This document shows, piece after piece, positions 34,310-43,727 of a stretch of 64,000 nt of DNA. The stretch is from Bacillota bacterium (GTDB lineage Bacteria; Bacillota; Clostridia; Acetivibrionales; Acetivibrionaceae). The stretch spans positions 124,001 through 188,000 of the forward strand of contig JAEWSG010000225.1 of NCBI GenBank assembly GCA_023398495.1. Direction: 5' to 3'. The first letter of the stretch is position 1, and the number at the start of each line of letters is the position of its first letter. The position numbers and the translations under genes were made by a program. The notes beneath the pieces are model-generated. The model was not told where the DNA came from. It made no database searches and saw only the letters and a program-made list of their open reading frames with translations.

Positions 34310-35683
34310 ATGATTTGTAAATATGATTTCGAAGAAATAACTAAGTACTTTGAAGGCAATCTATCAAAAGAAAAAAATGCCGAAATAGCAGCACATGTGG
34401 ACACATGTAAGATATGCAGTACAGTGTATAGATCTCTTAATTTAACTAAAAAGTATGTTAATGCTGATGTTGCATATAAAGGTAATGTTTTATGTTTAAT
34501 TGAGGAATCACTGGATAAGGATAAATATCGTAGAGGCAAAAAGTGGTTGTTTTTCTTGGATAAATTACTGTTTAACAACAAAAATATCATTAAAAGCTCA
34601 ATTGCTACAGCGATTGTTTTAGTTTTCATAGCATTCACTCTACAGAATTGGTATATTAATTTAAATGATGAGAAACTCAAAGGTGAAAAGATAGCAAATA
34701 ATGCGGAAGAACATAATAACTCGCCTACAACCAGCAATAATAGTTTAGGCAATGACAGTACTATAGTATCTAAAAGTGTTACTGAAGAAAAAATATTCAA
34801 AAAACTTTTAGAAGAAGGCGACACAAAATTGAAATTAAAAGAAATTCTTGAAAATATTCAACCTATAGATTGGAAAATTTACGAAAAGGTTAGTAATGGA
34901 AAATCTATTGACTTACTAAATTTTATATACATCAATATCAATTTTGTAGAAAATAATGATATTCCGTTCCTTTTGAGGGCTAATAAAAATCTGGATGGAG
35001 CATATTCTGAATTATATTCATCCATAATAGGAAAACTTTTCATAAGGGACAAATTTCAATTTGTAAAAATATTGAGTAAATTAAGCCCTCAAGAAATAAA
35101 AGCTGCATCTGAATTTGTTTCTTATTATTGCAGTTCAAGTTCTAAAAATGTTATAGAGGAAATGAAAGAATTATTGAAATCAAGTGATATAGGTGACGAT
35201 GAAAAGAATACGGTTAAAATTTTAATAGGTTCTTTAGATGAAATACTGACAATGTCACCGGAAATACCAACCACCTATATAAGCTACAATGGGTATAAAA
35301 TATTGGCTTATACTAGCACTGATCCGTTAATTAATGAAAAAACTGTTAAGATATTTCAAGATACTTCTTTAAGGTTCTTATTTGCATTAATAAAAGAAGA
35401 TTCACAAGTATTACAGGGATTATGTACAGAAGAACTTTATAGCGAAATCACAAAAACATATGAGAACAAAGAGATTCAAAGTATGTATAAAGACTTGGTT
35501 GGTGCTAAAATTACTGGTTTTGAAAGCATAACTTCTCCTATTATTTCGGAAGATAGCAATAATAATAAGAAAGTATATGTAAATATTCTATTTAATACTA
35601 GTAGCTTATCACGAGTTGTTCATTTTAGTATAACATTTAGCAATGAATTAGAAACGCCTAAAATTGAAAGTTTTGGAATTTAA
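34310..35683 (+). CDS. Transmembrane anti-sigma factor with zinc-binding ZAS motif
   Basis: 457 residues. The cytoplasmic N-terminus has a ZAS motif, HVDTCKIC (H-x3-C-x2-C), a single membrane helix lies at about 97-113 (SSIATAIVLVFIAFTLQ), and a long outer region follows, beginning with an Asn-rich linker. The outer part has no recognised domain; its helical middle and the C-terminal ~130 residues could be a sensor. It begins two bases after the sigma gene, so it should hold that sigma factor inactive until a signal. Confidence 0.85.
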   Translation: MICKYDFEEITKYFEGNLSKEKNAEIAAHVDTCKICSTVYRSLNLTKKYVNADVAYKGNVLCLIEESLDKDKYRRGKKWLFFLDKLLFNNKNIIKSSIATAIVLVFIAFTLQNWYINLNDEKLKGEKIANNAEEHNNSPTTSNNSLGNDSTIVSKSVTEEKIFKKLLEEGDTKLKLKEILENIQPIDWKIYEKVSNGKSIDLLNFIYININFVENNDIPFLLRANKNLDGAYSELYSSIIGKLFIRDKFQFVKILSKLSPQEIKAASEFVSYYCSSSSKNVIEEMKELLKSSDIGDDEKNTVKILIGSLDEILTMSPEIPTTYISYNGYKILAYTSTDPLINEKTVKIFQDTSLRFLFALIKEDSQVLQGLCTEELYSEITKTYENKEIQSMYKDLVGAKITGFESITSPIISEDSNNNKKVYVNILFNTSSLSRVVHFSITFSNELETPKIESFGI

Positions 35684-35866
35684 GTTTATTTAAAAGCTGC
35701 AGTAGATCTGTCCACGAAAGACGAGCAGAATAAAATAGCGTAGTTCTAAAAAATGACCCGTCTGATTATACTGAACCGCTTCCTGTCAAGTAGATAGGAA
35801 ATAATTATTTTAGTATAAATATAATAAATAAAAACCTAAGGGGTATGAGAGAGGAAGTGTAGCGAG

Positions 35867-36724
35867 TTGAAGAAAAAAGTATTATTATCATTTGTATTTT
35901 TGGTTGTTGCATCCGTATTTATTACAATGATTTTATCTTCATGCACTAAATATGATAGAGGGTTGTCAAATCAAGCAACAGGAAAGTTTGAAGAAAACTT
36001 ATCTCAGAACCAGAACCCAAAACTCCCTAATGCATTTGATGTTGAGAAAATTAAAAATGCATTATCAGAGTATATAAATTACCGAATATGGTTATATCCA
36101 TCAAAAATAGAGGATAATTATTCGCCGGAAAATTTTGATAATTTTATGAACAAGTCCATTGATATAGAAATTCGTGTATACAATACTGATACTTTAGAGT
36201 CTGTGTATGGACACACAAGTATTGGGCATTTACTAACTATTAAAAATGAAAATGGATTTGTATATTGCAATGGTCAAGTAAGAGAAGGAGATACTATGTG
36301 GCCTGAAGGTGAAAATTATCAAGTAGTTGAAAAATATACATATACTATTCAATCACCTAGAAAGCCAAATTATGGTGCGTCCACTCGAAAAGATGAAATG
36401 ATTTCAAAACTAGAGTTTACTGTAAAATCTGCTTGTGAGAGCTACTACAATGAGGATGCACAACCTGATAAATGGACAAATCTTGAGGTATATATTGCTG
36501 ACTTTTATGAATATGAAATGGGTGCACACGCATGGATTTGTAGACAAGATGGAACAGCAGTATGTTTTCCTGTATATTTTGAAATTAAGAATGGTTTATT
36601 GGAAATTCAACCCGCTAAACCATATGAAATCAATAAGAATGAACTTTCAGAATTTTCTAAACATTTATTTGAGAGGGATATTAGTGATGCTGTAAGAGTT
36701 TTTAAATGTAATTTTAGTAACTGA
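35867..36724 (+). CDS. Lipoprotein of unknown function
   Basis: 285 residues from TTG 35867 (GAGGAAGTG upstream). Signal with lipobox ILSSC. The mature part contains NALSEYINYRIW, a Trp/Tyr-rich beta region and EMGAHAWICRQDGTAVCFPV. No family recognised. It could be a member of the ECF sigma regulon, being the next gene, but a 180 bp gap separates them. Confidence 0.7.
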   Translation: MKKKVLLSFVFLVVASVFITMILSSCTKYDRGLSNQATGKFEENLSQNQNPKLPNAFDVEKIKNALSEYINYRIWLYPSKIEDNYSPENFDNFMNKSIDIEIRVYNTDTLESVYGHTSIGHLLTIKNENGFVYCNGQVREGDTMWPEGENYQVVEKYTYTIQSPRKPNYGASTRKDEMISKLEFTVKSACESYYNEDAQPDKWTNLEVYIADFYEYEMGAHAWICRQDGTAVCFPVYFEIKNGLLEIQPAKPYEINKNELSEFSKHLFERDISDAVRVFKCNFSN

Positions 36725-36851
36725 TACTTATTTATCTTTGGTTTTAGGAGCATTCGTGTAAATAAGAAGTATGATCTTTGAGAAATAGCTTCCCTGACGT
36801 ACAATATGAATGTGCTAAATCAAGCCCGATAATGTATAAATCAAACATAAG

Positions 36852-37385
36852 TAGGAGTAGATATCGGTAGCAAGATTCATTACGCTAGAGCTTTCGATTT
36901 TAGAGCCCTTGAATTTTCTAAAAAGCATTCGGGTTTGAAAACAACAGAGAAGGCTTCAATGCTTTTGACAGCTGGGCTACAGAGTTTATGAAGAAAAACA
37001 ACAAGACAAAAGCATTTGTTGGAATGGAACCTACTGGTCATTGTTGGTATGGTTTTGGATGTCATTTACAGAACATGTGCGTAGAATTTGGTATGGCAAA
37101 GCGTTCTAAAGAGCTAGATGATAACACACCAAGTAAACATGATCGTAAAAAACCAAAAACAATTGCAATGCTGGTCAAAGACGGAAGATATCTGATTCCG
37201 TACATGCAGGAAGGTATATACCGAGAACTAGGAAATCTTTTGGAACTACGCCGATAAAATGTTGTGCAGTTGATTAGCATACAAAACAGAGTTAAAAGAT
37301 GGTTGGCAATATACTTTCCTGAGTTTAATACTGTTTTTAAGAAATGGACTGGTAAGGTAGCATTGCTTATGTTGAAGCATTTTAC
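36852..37385 (+). mobile_element. IS110 family transposase remnant
   Basis: Frame-broken remains of an IS110-type DEDD transposase. VGVDIGSKIHYARAFDF gives the start of the RuvC-like domain; KAFVGMEPTGHCWYGFG, SKHDRKKPKTIAMLVKDGRY and (after a stop at 37255) RVKRWLAIYFPEFNTVFKKW continue in order. The second, serine-bearing transposase domain is missing; the copy ends abruptly at 37385 against an AbiEii-like fragment. Confidence 0.75.
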
Positions 37386-37397
37386 TATCCGGGGTTG

Positions 37398-37577
37398 GAG
37401 GAAATGCTTGTATTAAAGGGTGGGACAGCCACTAATTTAACCATATTCAACCTCCCCAGGTTATCAGTTGATATTGACCTGGATTTTTCCTCTGATGTAA
37501 CAAGAGAAGAGATGCTTACTAAGCGAGATACAATTAACACTTTGCTGAAAAATTACTTTGAATCCGAAGGATATTAG
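37398..37577 (+). pseudogene. AbiEii-like nucleotidyltransferase fragment
   Basis: Sixty codons, about 88 % identical by eye at DNA level to 41632-41811 of the intact toxin gene, covering the nucleotidyltransferase motif (LKGGTATNLTIFN then SVDIDLDF). It stops after EGY. Joined directly to the IS110 remnant at its 5' end and to the hsdM upstream region at its 3' end. Confidence 0.8.
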
Positions 37578-37683
37578 TGAGAAGTTATGTAATTACCCCT
37601 TTTTCTTGCAAATTTTTCGACTATGTTTTAAAAATATGCTAGAATAATAGTGGTAAAATACGACAATGAAGGGCGGGCATTAA

Positions 37684-39183
37684 ATGGCTAGCGAAAAGAT
37701 AACACTTGAAGAATTAAAATCTTTCTTATGGGAAAGTGCCAATATATTGCGTGGAAGTATTGATTCCAGCGACTTTAAGACATACATTTTTGCCTTGTTA
37801 TTCTACAAGAGGCTTTGTGATGTATGGGAAGAAGAATATGAAAAGGTTAAAGCAGAATATGGAGAAGAACAGGCTCTTGACCCTGACGAACATAGATACA
37901 ATATCCCTAAGGATTACTTCTGGTCTGATATAAGAAAAGTCTCTAAGAATATGGGAGAAGCTCTAAATAAAGCCTTTAACAAGATAGAAGATTTAAACCC
38001 TAGACTATATGGTGTATTTGGCGGTATAGACTTTGCCGACACCAATAAATTCAGTGATGCTACCATTGAAAAGCTTCTAGCCCATTTCGATAGAAAAAGA
38101 CTACGCAACTGCGATGTTGAGCCTGATATTTTAGGTAATGCTTATGAATACCTTATAGCCCAGTTTGCCGATGATGCAGGTAAAAAAGGTGGGGAATTCT
38201 TCACACCTAAAGAAGTTGTAAGGCTTATTGTGGATTTGATTGACCCTGTAGAAAATAATTCGGTTTATGACCCTGCTTGCGGTTCTGGGGGTATGCTTCT
38301 TGAATGCTTTAAACATCTTCAAACTAAAGGCTGTAACCCTAAAAACCTCACCATGTATGGTCAGGAAAAGAACCTGAATACTTGGTCTATCTGTAAAATA
38401 AATATGTTCTTGCATGATATTGAAAGTGCATTTATCGAACGTGGTGATACGCTTGTTGACCCCAAACACCTTGTTAATACTGGTGAAGGAACAAGAGGTG
38501 CTTTAAAGACTTTCGACAGAGTGGTGGCAAATCCCCCATTCTCTTTGAAAAATTGGGGTGAAGAAGTTTGGAAAGCTGGTGACCCATTCGGCAGGGATAA
38601 ATTTGGTGTGCCACCTAAGAGCTACGGCGACCTTGCATTTGTGCAACATATGATAGCTTCTTTAAATAGCAGGGGTGAAATGGGTGTGGTGCTTCCTCAT
38701 GGAATTCTATTTAGAGGTGGTAGTGAAGGAAATATAAGAAAAGGTATTCTTGAAAGTGATTTGATTGAAGCAGTAGTTGGATTGCCACAAAACTTATTCT
38801 TTGGTACTGGTATTCCTGCCTGTGTGTTGATTATTAATAAAGATAAGGATAATGATCGAGTTGGTAAAGTGTTGTTTATTGACGCAAGTAATGATTATCA
38901 GGAGGGTAAGAATCAAAATACCCTGAGGGAGCAGGATATTGAAAAAATAGTGAGTGCATTTAACGGATACACTGATATAGACAAGTTTTGCCGAGTTGTT
39001 GAATTGAAAGAGATAAAGGAAAATGATTATAACCTTAATATAAAGCGGTATGTAGATACTTCTGAGGAAGAAGTAAAGATTGATGTACGGGCTAAGGTTG
39101 CCGAATTAAGGGAACTTGAAGCGGAATATGTGGTGATAGAGGAAAAGTTTAGTGGGTATTTGAAGGAGCTTGGATATGAGTAA
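37684..39183 (+). CDS. hsdM: Type I restriction-modification M subunit
   Basis: 499 residues. N-terminal helical domain (LKSFLWESANILRGSIDSSD), then the N6-adenine methyltransferase domain: FFTPKEVVRLIVDLI, DPACGSGGMLLEC (SAM motif I) and VVANPPFSLKNW (NPPF catalytic motif IV). SAM-dependent methylation of host DNA with HsdS guiding specificity. Followed by a BroN gene (8-base overlap) and a truncated hsdS; no hsdR occurs within the window. GGGCGGGCAT is the weak site before the ATG. Confidence 0.92.
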   Translation: MASEKITLEELKSFLWESANILRGSIDSSDFKTYIFALLFYKRLCDVWEEEYEKVKAEYGEEQALDPDEHRYNIPKDYFWSDIRKVSKNMGEALNKAFNKIEDLNPRLYGVFGGIDFADTNKFSDATIEKLLAHFDRKRLRNCDVEPDILGNAYEYLIAQFADDAGKKGGEFFTPKEVVRLIVDLIDPVENNSVYDPACGSGGMLLECFKHLQTKGCNPKNLTMYGQEKNLNTWSICKINMFLHDIESAFIERGDTLVDPKHLVNTGEGTRGALKTFDRVVANPPFSLKNWGEEVWKAGDPFGRDKFGVPPKSYGDLAFVQHMIASLNSRGEMGVVLPHGILFRGGSEGNIRKGILESDLIEAVVGLPQNLFFGTGIPACVLIINKDKDNDRVGKVLFIDASNDYQEGKNQNTLREQDIEKIVSAFNGYTDIDKFCRVVELKEIKENDYNLNIKRYVDTSEEEVKIDVRAKVAELRELEAEYVVIEEKFSGYLKELGYE

Positions 39184-40015
39184 TTTAGTTTTGTTTGAAG
39201 ATAAAAATGTAAGAAGGATTTGGCATAACGAAAGATGGTATTTTTCTGTAATTGATATTGTTTTTATTCTTACAAATACGGAGAATGCGAGAAGATATTG
39301 GAGTGACATTAAAAGAAGGCTTAAAAAAGAGGGTTTCAATGAGTTGTACGATTTTATCGTACAACTGAAATTACAATCAAGTGATGGGAAAAAATATCAG
39401 ACTGATTGTGCAGATGCGGAAAGCTTGTTAAGAATAATTCAAACTATACCGTCTCCCAAAGCAGAACCGTTTAAAAGATGGCTTGCTAAAGTTGGTTATG
39501 AAAGATTAGAAGAAATTGAAAACCCTGAGCTTGCAACAAGGAGAATAAGGGAAACTTACAAGTTAAAAGGTTATAGTGATGAGTGGATAGAGAAAAGAAT
39601 GCGTGGCATTGCTGTTCGTGATGAACTGACTGATGAGTGGAAAAAACGAGGGGTTAAAGAACAGCGAGAATATGCTATTCTGACAGCTGAAATAAGCAAA
39701 GCTACGTTTGGGATGACACCAGCAGAATATAAAAAGTTTAAAGAACTTGATAGACCAACTGAGAATTTACGTGACCATATGACCGACTTGGAGCTTATTT
39801 TTACAATGCTAGGAGAAGCTTCCACCACTGAAATCGCTAGAAATAGAGATGCTACAGGATTTGTAGAGAATAAAGAAGCTGCGATTGAAGGTGGTACTGT
39901 TGCAGGAAGTGCAAGAAAAGATTTGGAAAACAGGACTGGTAAAAAGGTTGTTACTAAAGATAATTATAAAGGTTTGACTGAGGGCAAAAAGAGGAAGAAG
40001 CTTAAAGGAGAATAA
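39176..40015 (+). CDS. BRO-N domain protein encoded within the type I RM operon
   Basis: 279 residues from ATG 39176 (AAGGAG upstream), overlapping hsdM. The N-terminal ~110 residues form a BRO-N domain: FEDKNVRRIWHNERWYFSVI then DIVFILTNTENARRYWSDIK. The middle (WLAKVGYERLEEIENPELA, MRGIAVRDELTDEWKKRG) matches DinD-like proteins of bacteria, and the C-terminus is basic (TEGKKRKKLKGE). Such genes are often found between hsdM and hsdS. The role is unknown; DNA binding or damage response is inferred from relatives. Confidence 0.8.
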   Translation: MSNLVLFEDKNVRRIWHNERWYFSVIDIVFILTNTENARRYWSDIKRRLKKEGFNELYDFIVQLKLQSSDGKKYQTDCADAESLLRIIQTIPSPKAEPFKRWLAKVGYERLEEIENPELATRRIRETYKLKGYSDEWIEKRMRGIAVRDELTDEWKKRGVKEQREYAILTAEISKATFGMTPAEYKKFKELDRPTENLRDHMTDLELIFTMLGEASTTEIARNRDATGFVENKEAAIEGGTVAGSARKDLENRTGKKVVTKDNYKGLTEGKKRKKLKGE

Positions 40016-40017
40016 TC

Positions 40018-40341
40018 ATGAGTGTTCGTGATGGATATAAAATGACTGAGTTGGGCGAGATACCTAATGATTGGGAAGTAAAGAAATTAGATGATGTATG
40101 CTTGGTTCTTGATAGCAAAAGGAAGCCTGTAAAATCGGAGGACAGGGAAAATATGAAGGGTGATATACCCTATTATGGTGCTTCGGGAATAATTGATTGG
40201 GTGAATGATTATATCTTTGACGAAGACTTAATCTTATTTGCTGAAGATGGTGAAAATATTAAGACAAGAAATTTGCCCTTGGCTTTTAGAGTATCGGGAA
40301 AGTGTTGGGTAAATAACCATGCTCATGTATTTACTTTTTAA
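40018..40341 (+). pseudogene. hsdS: Type I specificity subunit, truncated
   Basis: 107 residues only; complete HsdS proteins have about 400. It contains the start of target-recognition domain 1 (LGEIPNDWEVKKLDDVC, DIPYYGASGIIDWVNDYIF, LILFAEDGENI, KCWVNNHAHVF) and stops inside that domain where the tRNA-flanking repeat begins. AAAGGAG precedes the ATG. Recombination at the tRNA fragment probably removed the rest and hsdR. Confidence 0.85.
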
Positions 40342-40415
40342 TAAAATCACGAACAATACAAATCTTCAAATATAGTAATATCAAGCCTTCTACGACTTGG
40401 GTCAAAATTTGACTC

Positions 40416-40465
40416 CATCCATGGTAGGAACGAGGTCATCGGTTCGATTCCGATTGAGGGCTCCA
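40416..40465 (+). repeat. tRNA-Thr 3' half, copy 1 (att-like scar)
   Basis: CATCCATGGTAGGAACGAGG followed by TCATCGGTTCGATTCCGATT and GAGGGCTCCA: same as the intact tRNA-Thr 3' 50 bases except in the anticodon-stem side. About 70 bases upstream of it are shared with copy 2. Confidence 0.9.
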
Positions 40466-40617
40466 GATTTAAGCGGCTTTCAGGGTTTTCTGAAGGTTGT
40501 TTTTCATTTAATACCCTTATGAGAAGAAGTTAACTTGTTTTAGGTTTTCTGGTAGTTCAAAAGGAAAGCGTCCAATTTGGTATTTGCCGCAAATTTATTG
40601 GATGCTATTAAATTATT

Positions 40618-40720
40618 AACGTAGGTGTACGAAAGTATATACCTGCGTTATAATAACAATAGTATAATTAAGGACGCTATTAAAATTTTAACACAGGTGT
40701 ATAAAAATATATACTTGTGT
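40618..40720. promoter_or_regulatory. Two operator-like inverted repeats before abiEi
   Basis: IR1, AACGTAGGTGTAC...ACCTGCGTT (40618-40649), and IR2, AACACAGGTGTATA...TATACTTGTGT (40690-40720), are similar to each other and about 71 bases apart. TATAAT occurs between them (40649-40654 and 40663-40668). AbiEi antitoxins are known to bind paired inverted repeats and repress their operon. Confidence 0.65.
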
Positions 40721-40746
40721 GCTAAAATTAATAGTAGGTGATGAAA

Positions 40747-41517
40747 ATGAAACATTATGAACAACTTTTAAAGTTAGAGGTTTTTAATTTCAAAAAAGCT
40801 GAGCAAATTGTTGGAACAACAAATGCTACCAAACGTTTACTAGATCGGTATGTTGAAAAGGGTCTTTTGAAAAAGATAAGGAGAGACTTTTACTATTGTA
40901 GCAACCTTGAAAACAAGAATAGTACAGTAGACAGATTCATAGTTGGAAGTAATATAAATGCGACAGCTTACATATCTCACCACTCTGCTTTTGAATATCA
41001 TGGCCTTGCGAATCAGACATTTTATGAGGTGTATGTTGCTTCTGACAAAGTTTTTAGAAACTTTGAATTTGAAGATATAGCTTATAAATACATAAAGGCT
41101 CACTTCGATAATGGAGTTATGGTTCCAGAAACGAACTCAAAGATACGAGTTACAAATGTTGAGAGGACCGTTATAGACTGCATAAAAAGTATAGATCTTG
41201 TCGGAGGGACAGAAGAGCTTTTCCAATGCCTAGATTCTGTTTTAACACTTAACAATAACAGGCTCTATGAGTATTTAAAACTTTATGATATACAATTCTT
41301 GTATCAGAAGGCAGGATATATATTTGAACGGTATAAAACTGATTTCGGTATCAGGGATGAACTTATAGATGTTTGTTTACAAAAGGTAGGGGAAGGTATA
41401 AGATATTTTGATGAGGATGCTCGGGATGGTAATGGTGTATTGATTAAGAGATGGAATCTCATAATACCGAAGGACATAAATAATGATTTTAGCAGGGAGG
41501 TGACGGAGTTTGTATAA
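40747..41517 (+). CDS. AbiEi-type antitoxin (type IV TA)
   Basis: 256 residues from ATG 40747 (AGGTGA upstream; nearby GTG 40738 and ATG 40741 are possible). The N-terminus is a winged helix: NFKKAEQIVGTTNATKRLLD followed by YVEKGLLKKIRRDFYYC. The AbiEi C-terminal domain follows: YISHHSAFEYHGLANQTFYE, VERTVIDCIKSIDLVGG. It should repress the operon and neutralise the nucleotidyltransferase toxin encoded next, with which it overlaps by 8 bases. Confidence 0.88.
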   Translation: MKHYEQLLKLEVFNFKKAEQIVGTTNATKRLLDRYVEKGLLKKIRRDFYYCSNLENKNSTVDRFIVGSNINATAYISHHSAFEYHGLANQTFYEVYVASDKVFRNFEFEDIAYKYIKAHFDNGVMVPETNSKIRVTNVERTVIDCIKSIDLVGGTEELFQCLDSVLTLNNNRLYEYLKLYDIQFLYQKAGYIFERYKTDFGIRDELIDVCLQKVGEGIRYFDEDARDGNGVLIKRWNLIIPKDINNDFSREVTEFV

Positions 41518-42460
41518 TTGTGATAAAAAGTTTTATGCAACTCTTTCTGAGAAAACAGCATTTCAAAGGGATATCCTTGAGAAAGTTCATAGGCTCACTA
41601 TTATTCTCGATTACATAAATTCTCATCCTAGGTTGGAGGAAATGCTTGTTTTAAAAGGTGGAACAGCAATTAATTTAACCATCTTCAACCTCCCTAGGCT
41701 ATCAGTTGATATTGATTTGGATTTTTCCTCTTATGCAACAAGAGAAGAGATGCTTGATAAGCGGGACACAATTAACACTTTGTTGAAAAATTACTTTGAA
41801 TCTGAAGGGTATGTAATAAAACCTAATACTAAAAATCATTTCTCCTTAGATTCCTGGGTAATTGGATATACCAATACATCTGGAAACCCAGATAAAATAA
41901 AGGTTGAAATAAACTATTCTTTAAGACAGCATATCCTGCCAGTAGAGAGGCGTAATATAGGTACTGATATATTTACAGTACAACGTAAAATTTATAGTTT
42001 ATCAAAGCTTGAGCTGTTTGCAAGTAAAATCGCAGCTTTATTAAACAGGACAGCTGCAAGAGATCTGTATGATTTGTACAACATAGTTAAATATGGTCTA
42101 GTTGAGGAAGAGGAATTTACTTTACTAAGGAAGTGTATTGTTTTCTATAAGCTGATTTCCTCAGAGGACAAAGTGATCACTTTTGATACCTCAGTCATAG
42201 ACAAGCTTACAAAGTATAAGATTGGTACGGATCTTTTTCCGATGTTGAGGAAAAAGGAACCGGTTGATTTGGAAGTTATGAAGCAAGTAGTTAAAGAATT
42301 TATTGGTAGTGTTATGGTATTATCTGAGGGGGACAGCGAATACATTAAGAAGTTTAAGCAGGGGGAATACGTTCCGGGACTGCTTTTTGATGATGAGCAA
42401 ATAATTAATAGAATTAAGAATCATCCAATGGCGATATGGAAGGTAAATAACATAAAGTGA
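41510..42460 (+). CDS. AbiEii-type nucleotidyltransferase toxin
   Basis: 316 residues from a TTG at 41510; the strong GGGAGGTGA at 41496 is six bases upstream and the frame overlaps the antitoxin stop, which indicates coupling. The nucleotidyltransferase motif is LKGGTAINLTIFNLPRL then SVDIDLDF; KLELFASKIAALLNRTAARDLYD is the conserved helix with the third acid. AbiEii/MenT-type toxins add nucleotides to tRNA 3' ends or use GTP and cause growth arrest or phage abortive infection. Intact in this window. Confidence 0.9.
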   Translation: MYNCDKKFYATLSEKTAFQRDILEKVHRLTIILDYINSHPRLEEMLVLKGGTAINLTIFNLPRLSVDIDLDFSSYATREEMLDKRDTINTLLKNYFESEGYVIKPNTKNHFSLDSWVIGYTNTSGNPDKIKVEINYSLRQHILPVERRNIGTDIFTVQRKIYSLSKLELFASKIAALLNRTAARDLYDLYNIVKYGLVEEEEFTLLRKCIVFYKLISSEDKVITFDTSVIDKLTKYKIGTDLFPMLRKKEPVDLEVMKQVVKEFIGSVMVLSEGDSEYIKKFKQGEYVPGLLFDDEQIINRIKNHPMAIWKVNNIK

Positions 42461-42541
42461 TAATATCTACTTCACTAAAATCAAGAGTTAAAAGCAAGCG
42501 TATTTGCAGGTACTGTAATGGAGGAGATACTAAAACAAATG

Positions 42542-42689
42542 CTTGCAAATTCTTCGACTATGTTTTAAAAAATATGTTAAATAGTAGTGTTAAAATATAA
42601 GAAAAGTGTCTAAAAATATGGGTGAAGCCCTGAATAAAGCCTTTAACAAGATAGAAGACTTGAACCCCAGACTATATGGTGTATTTGAC
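42542..42689 (+). pseudogene. hsdM upstream region and fragment, second copy
   Basis: GCTTGCAAATTCTTCGACTA and on to about 42600 align with the hsdM leader at 37602-37665; then from about 42601 the sequence jumps to codons for KNMGEALNKAFNKIEDLNPR followed by LYGVF, equal to hsdM residues ~88-115. The gene is deleted on both sides of this piece. Confidence 0.75.
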
Positions 42690-43142
42690 CTAAAAAAGAA
42701 GCTAATATTTGAAGGAAGTGAAGTGTCCGAAAAAATCGGACAATGATTAAATTGAAAATTTTTTAAAAGGTTTATATAATCAATGTTTAGAGATGTGTAT
42801 CACGTTATGAGAATTGATACTAGAAATGTTTCTGCTTTTATTTGGGATATAATCGTGTAAATATTTACAGCTATAGCCGTTCATTTTATACTACCTTTAA
42901 ATGTAGGGATTACTACGTATTGAGGGATGGATTATTGCTGTTTGCCCATAATGGTTTTAAGTATAACTAGGGTACAAAATGTACCTAAGTACATATTCGC
43001 TTACAGGTAAACCATTCGGTTTTTATTTTAAGTCTATTGATTAGACAGAGATTAGTGTAAGAATCATTTGGTTACAAAATATTGGAAGTGGAAACTTTGA
43101 ATATGAATAATGTAATAAAAGGTAACAATATTGTTTGGGGTG
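42690..43142. other. Gene-free stretch
   Basis: AT-rich with no significant frame; nothing recognised apart from weak local palindromes. Confidence 0.4.
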
Positions 43143-43256
43143 ATGATTATGCTTACTACAGGAGTAGTTGGTGAAAGAATTAGGAATGCAAGGGAGGATA
43201 AGAAAATAAGTCAGAAGCTGCTTTGTGATATGCTCCAAGAAGTAGGGATAGTTTAA
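43143..43256 (+). pseudogene. XRE-type helix-turn-helix fragment
   Basis: A 37-codon frame after TGGGGTG: VVGERIRNAREDKKISQKLL followed by CDMLQEVGIV and a stop. The G-x-x-I-R-x-x-R-x-x-K-x-x-S-Q-x-x-L pattern is the first helix pair of an XRE/Cro-type repressor. The recognition helix is missing. Confidence 0.45.
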
Positions 43257-43536
43257 GCTGGTAGAAGAAAAATTGAGATTAGATATTAAAGGTAAAGCAG
43301 ATGAGACCCGATACAAATGGAGAACAAGTCTGGCGATAGCTTTGATGTGAAATATAGTAGGATGGAATAAAATTCTCTTGTGAATTGCCGTAACTCGATG
43401 CTGCTGGACACAGCCTTTGTGCATTTAAAAAGTGAAATGGTTTACAAATGGTTTGCTTTTTATAAAATCATGGACATTACAAATCTTCAAACATAGTAAA
43501 ATCAAGCCTTATGTGACTTGGACCAAAAACTGAACC

Positions 43537-43586
43537 CATCCATGGTAAGGATGAGGTCACCAGTTCGATTCTGGTTGAGGGCTCCA
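43537..43586 (+). repeat. tRNA-Thr 3' half, copy 2 (variant T arm)
   Basis: CATCCATGGTAAGGATGAGG is as in the intact tRNA, but the T arm reads CACCAGTTCGATTCTGGT rather than CATCGGTTCGATTCCGAT, a change that keeps the stem paired. It ends TGAGGGCTCCA. The downstream 60 bases are shared with copy 3. Confidence 0.9.
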
Positions 43587-43598
43587 ATGAAATCAAGG

Positions 43599-43622
43599 GT
43601 TGTAGGCATCTATGCTTACAAC
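43599..43622 (+). terminator. Hairpin after tRNA copy 2
   Basis: GTTGTAGGC ATCTAT GCTTACAAC followed by ATTTTTTG. The same hairpin follows copy 3 at 46492. Confidence 0.65.
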
Positions 43623-43727
43623 ATTTTTTGTTTGTTAAGGAAATTATGGTTATTTTATATTTCTTGGATTCGCTTAAATCAAAGGATAGAGTTGAAAAAT
43701 ACTAATATTACCAGCAGAATATAGAGT

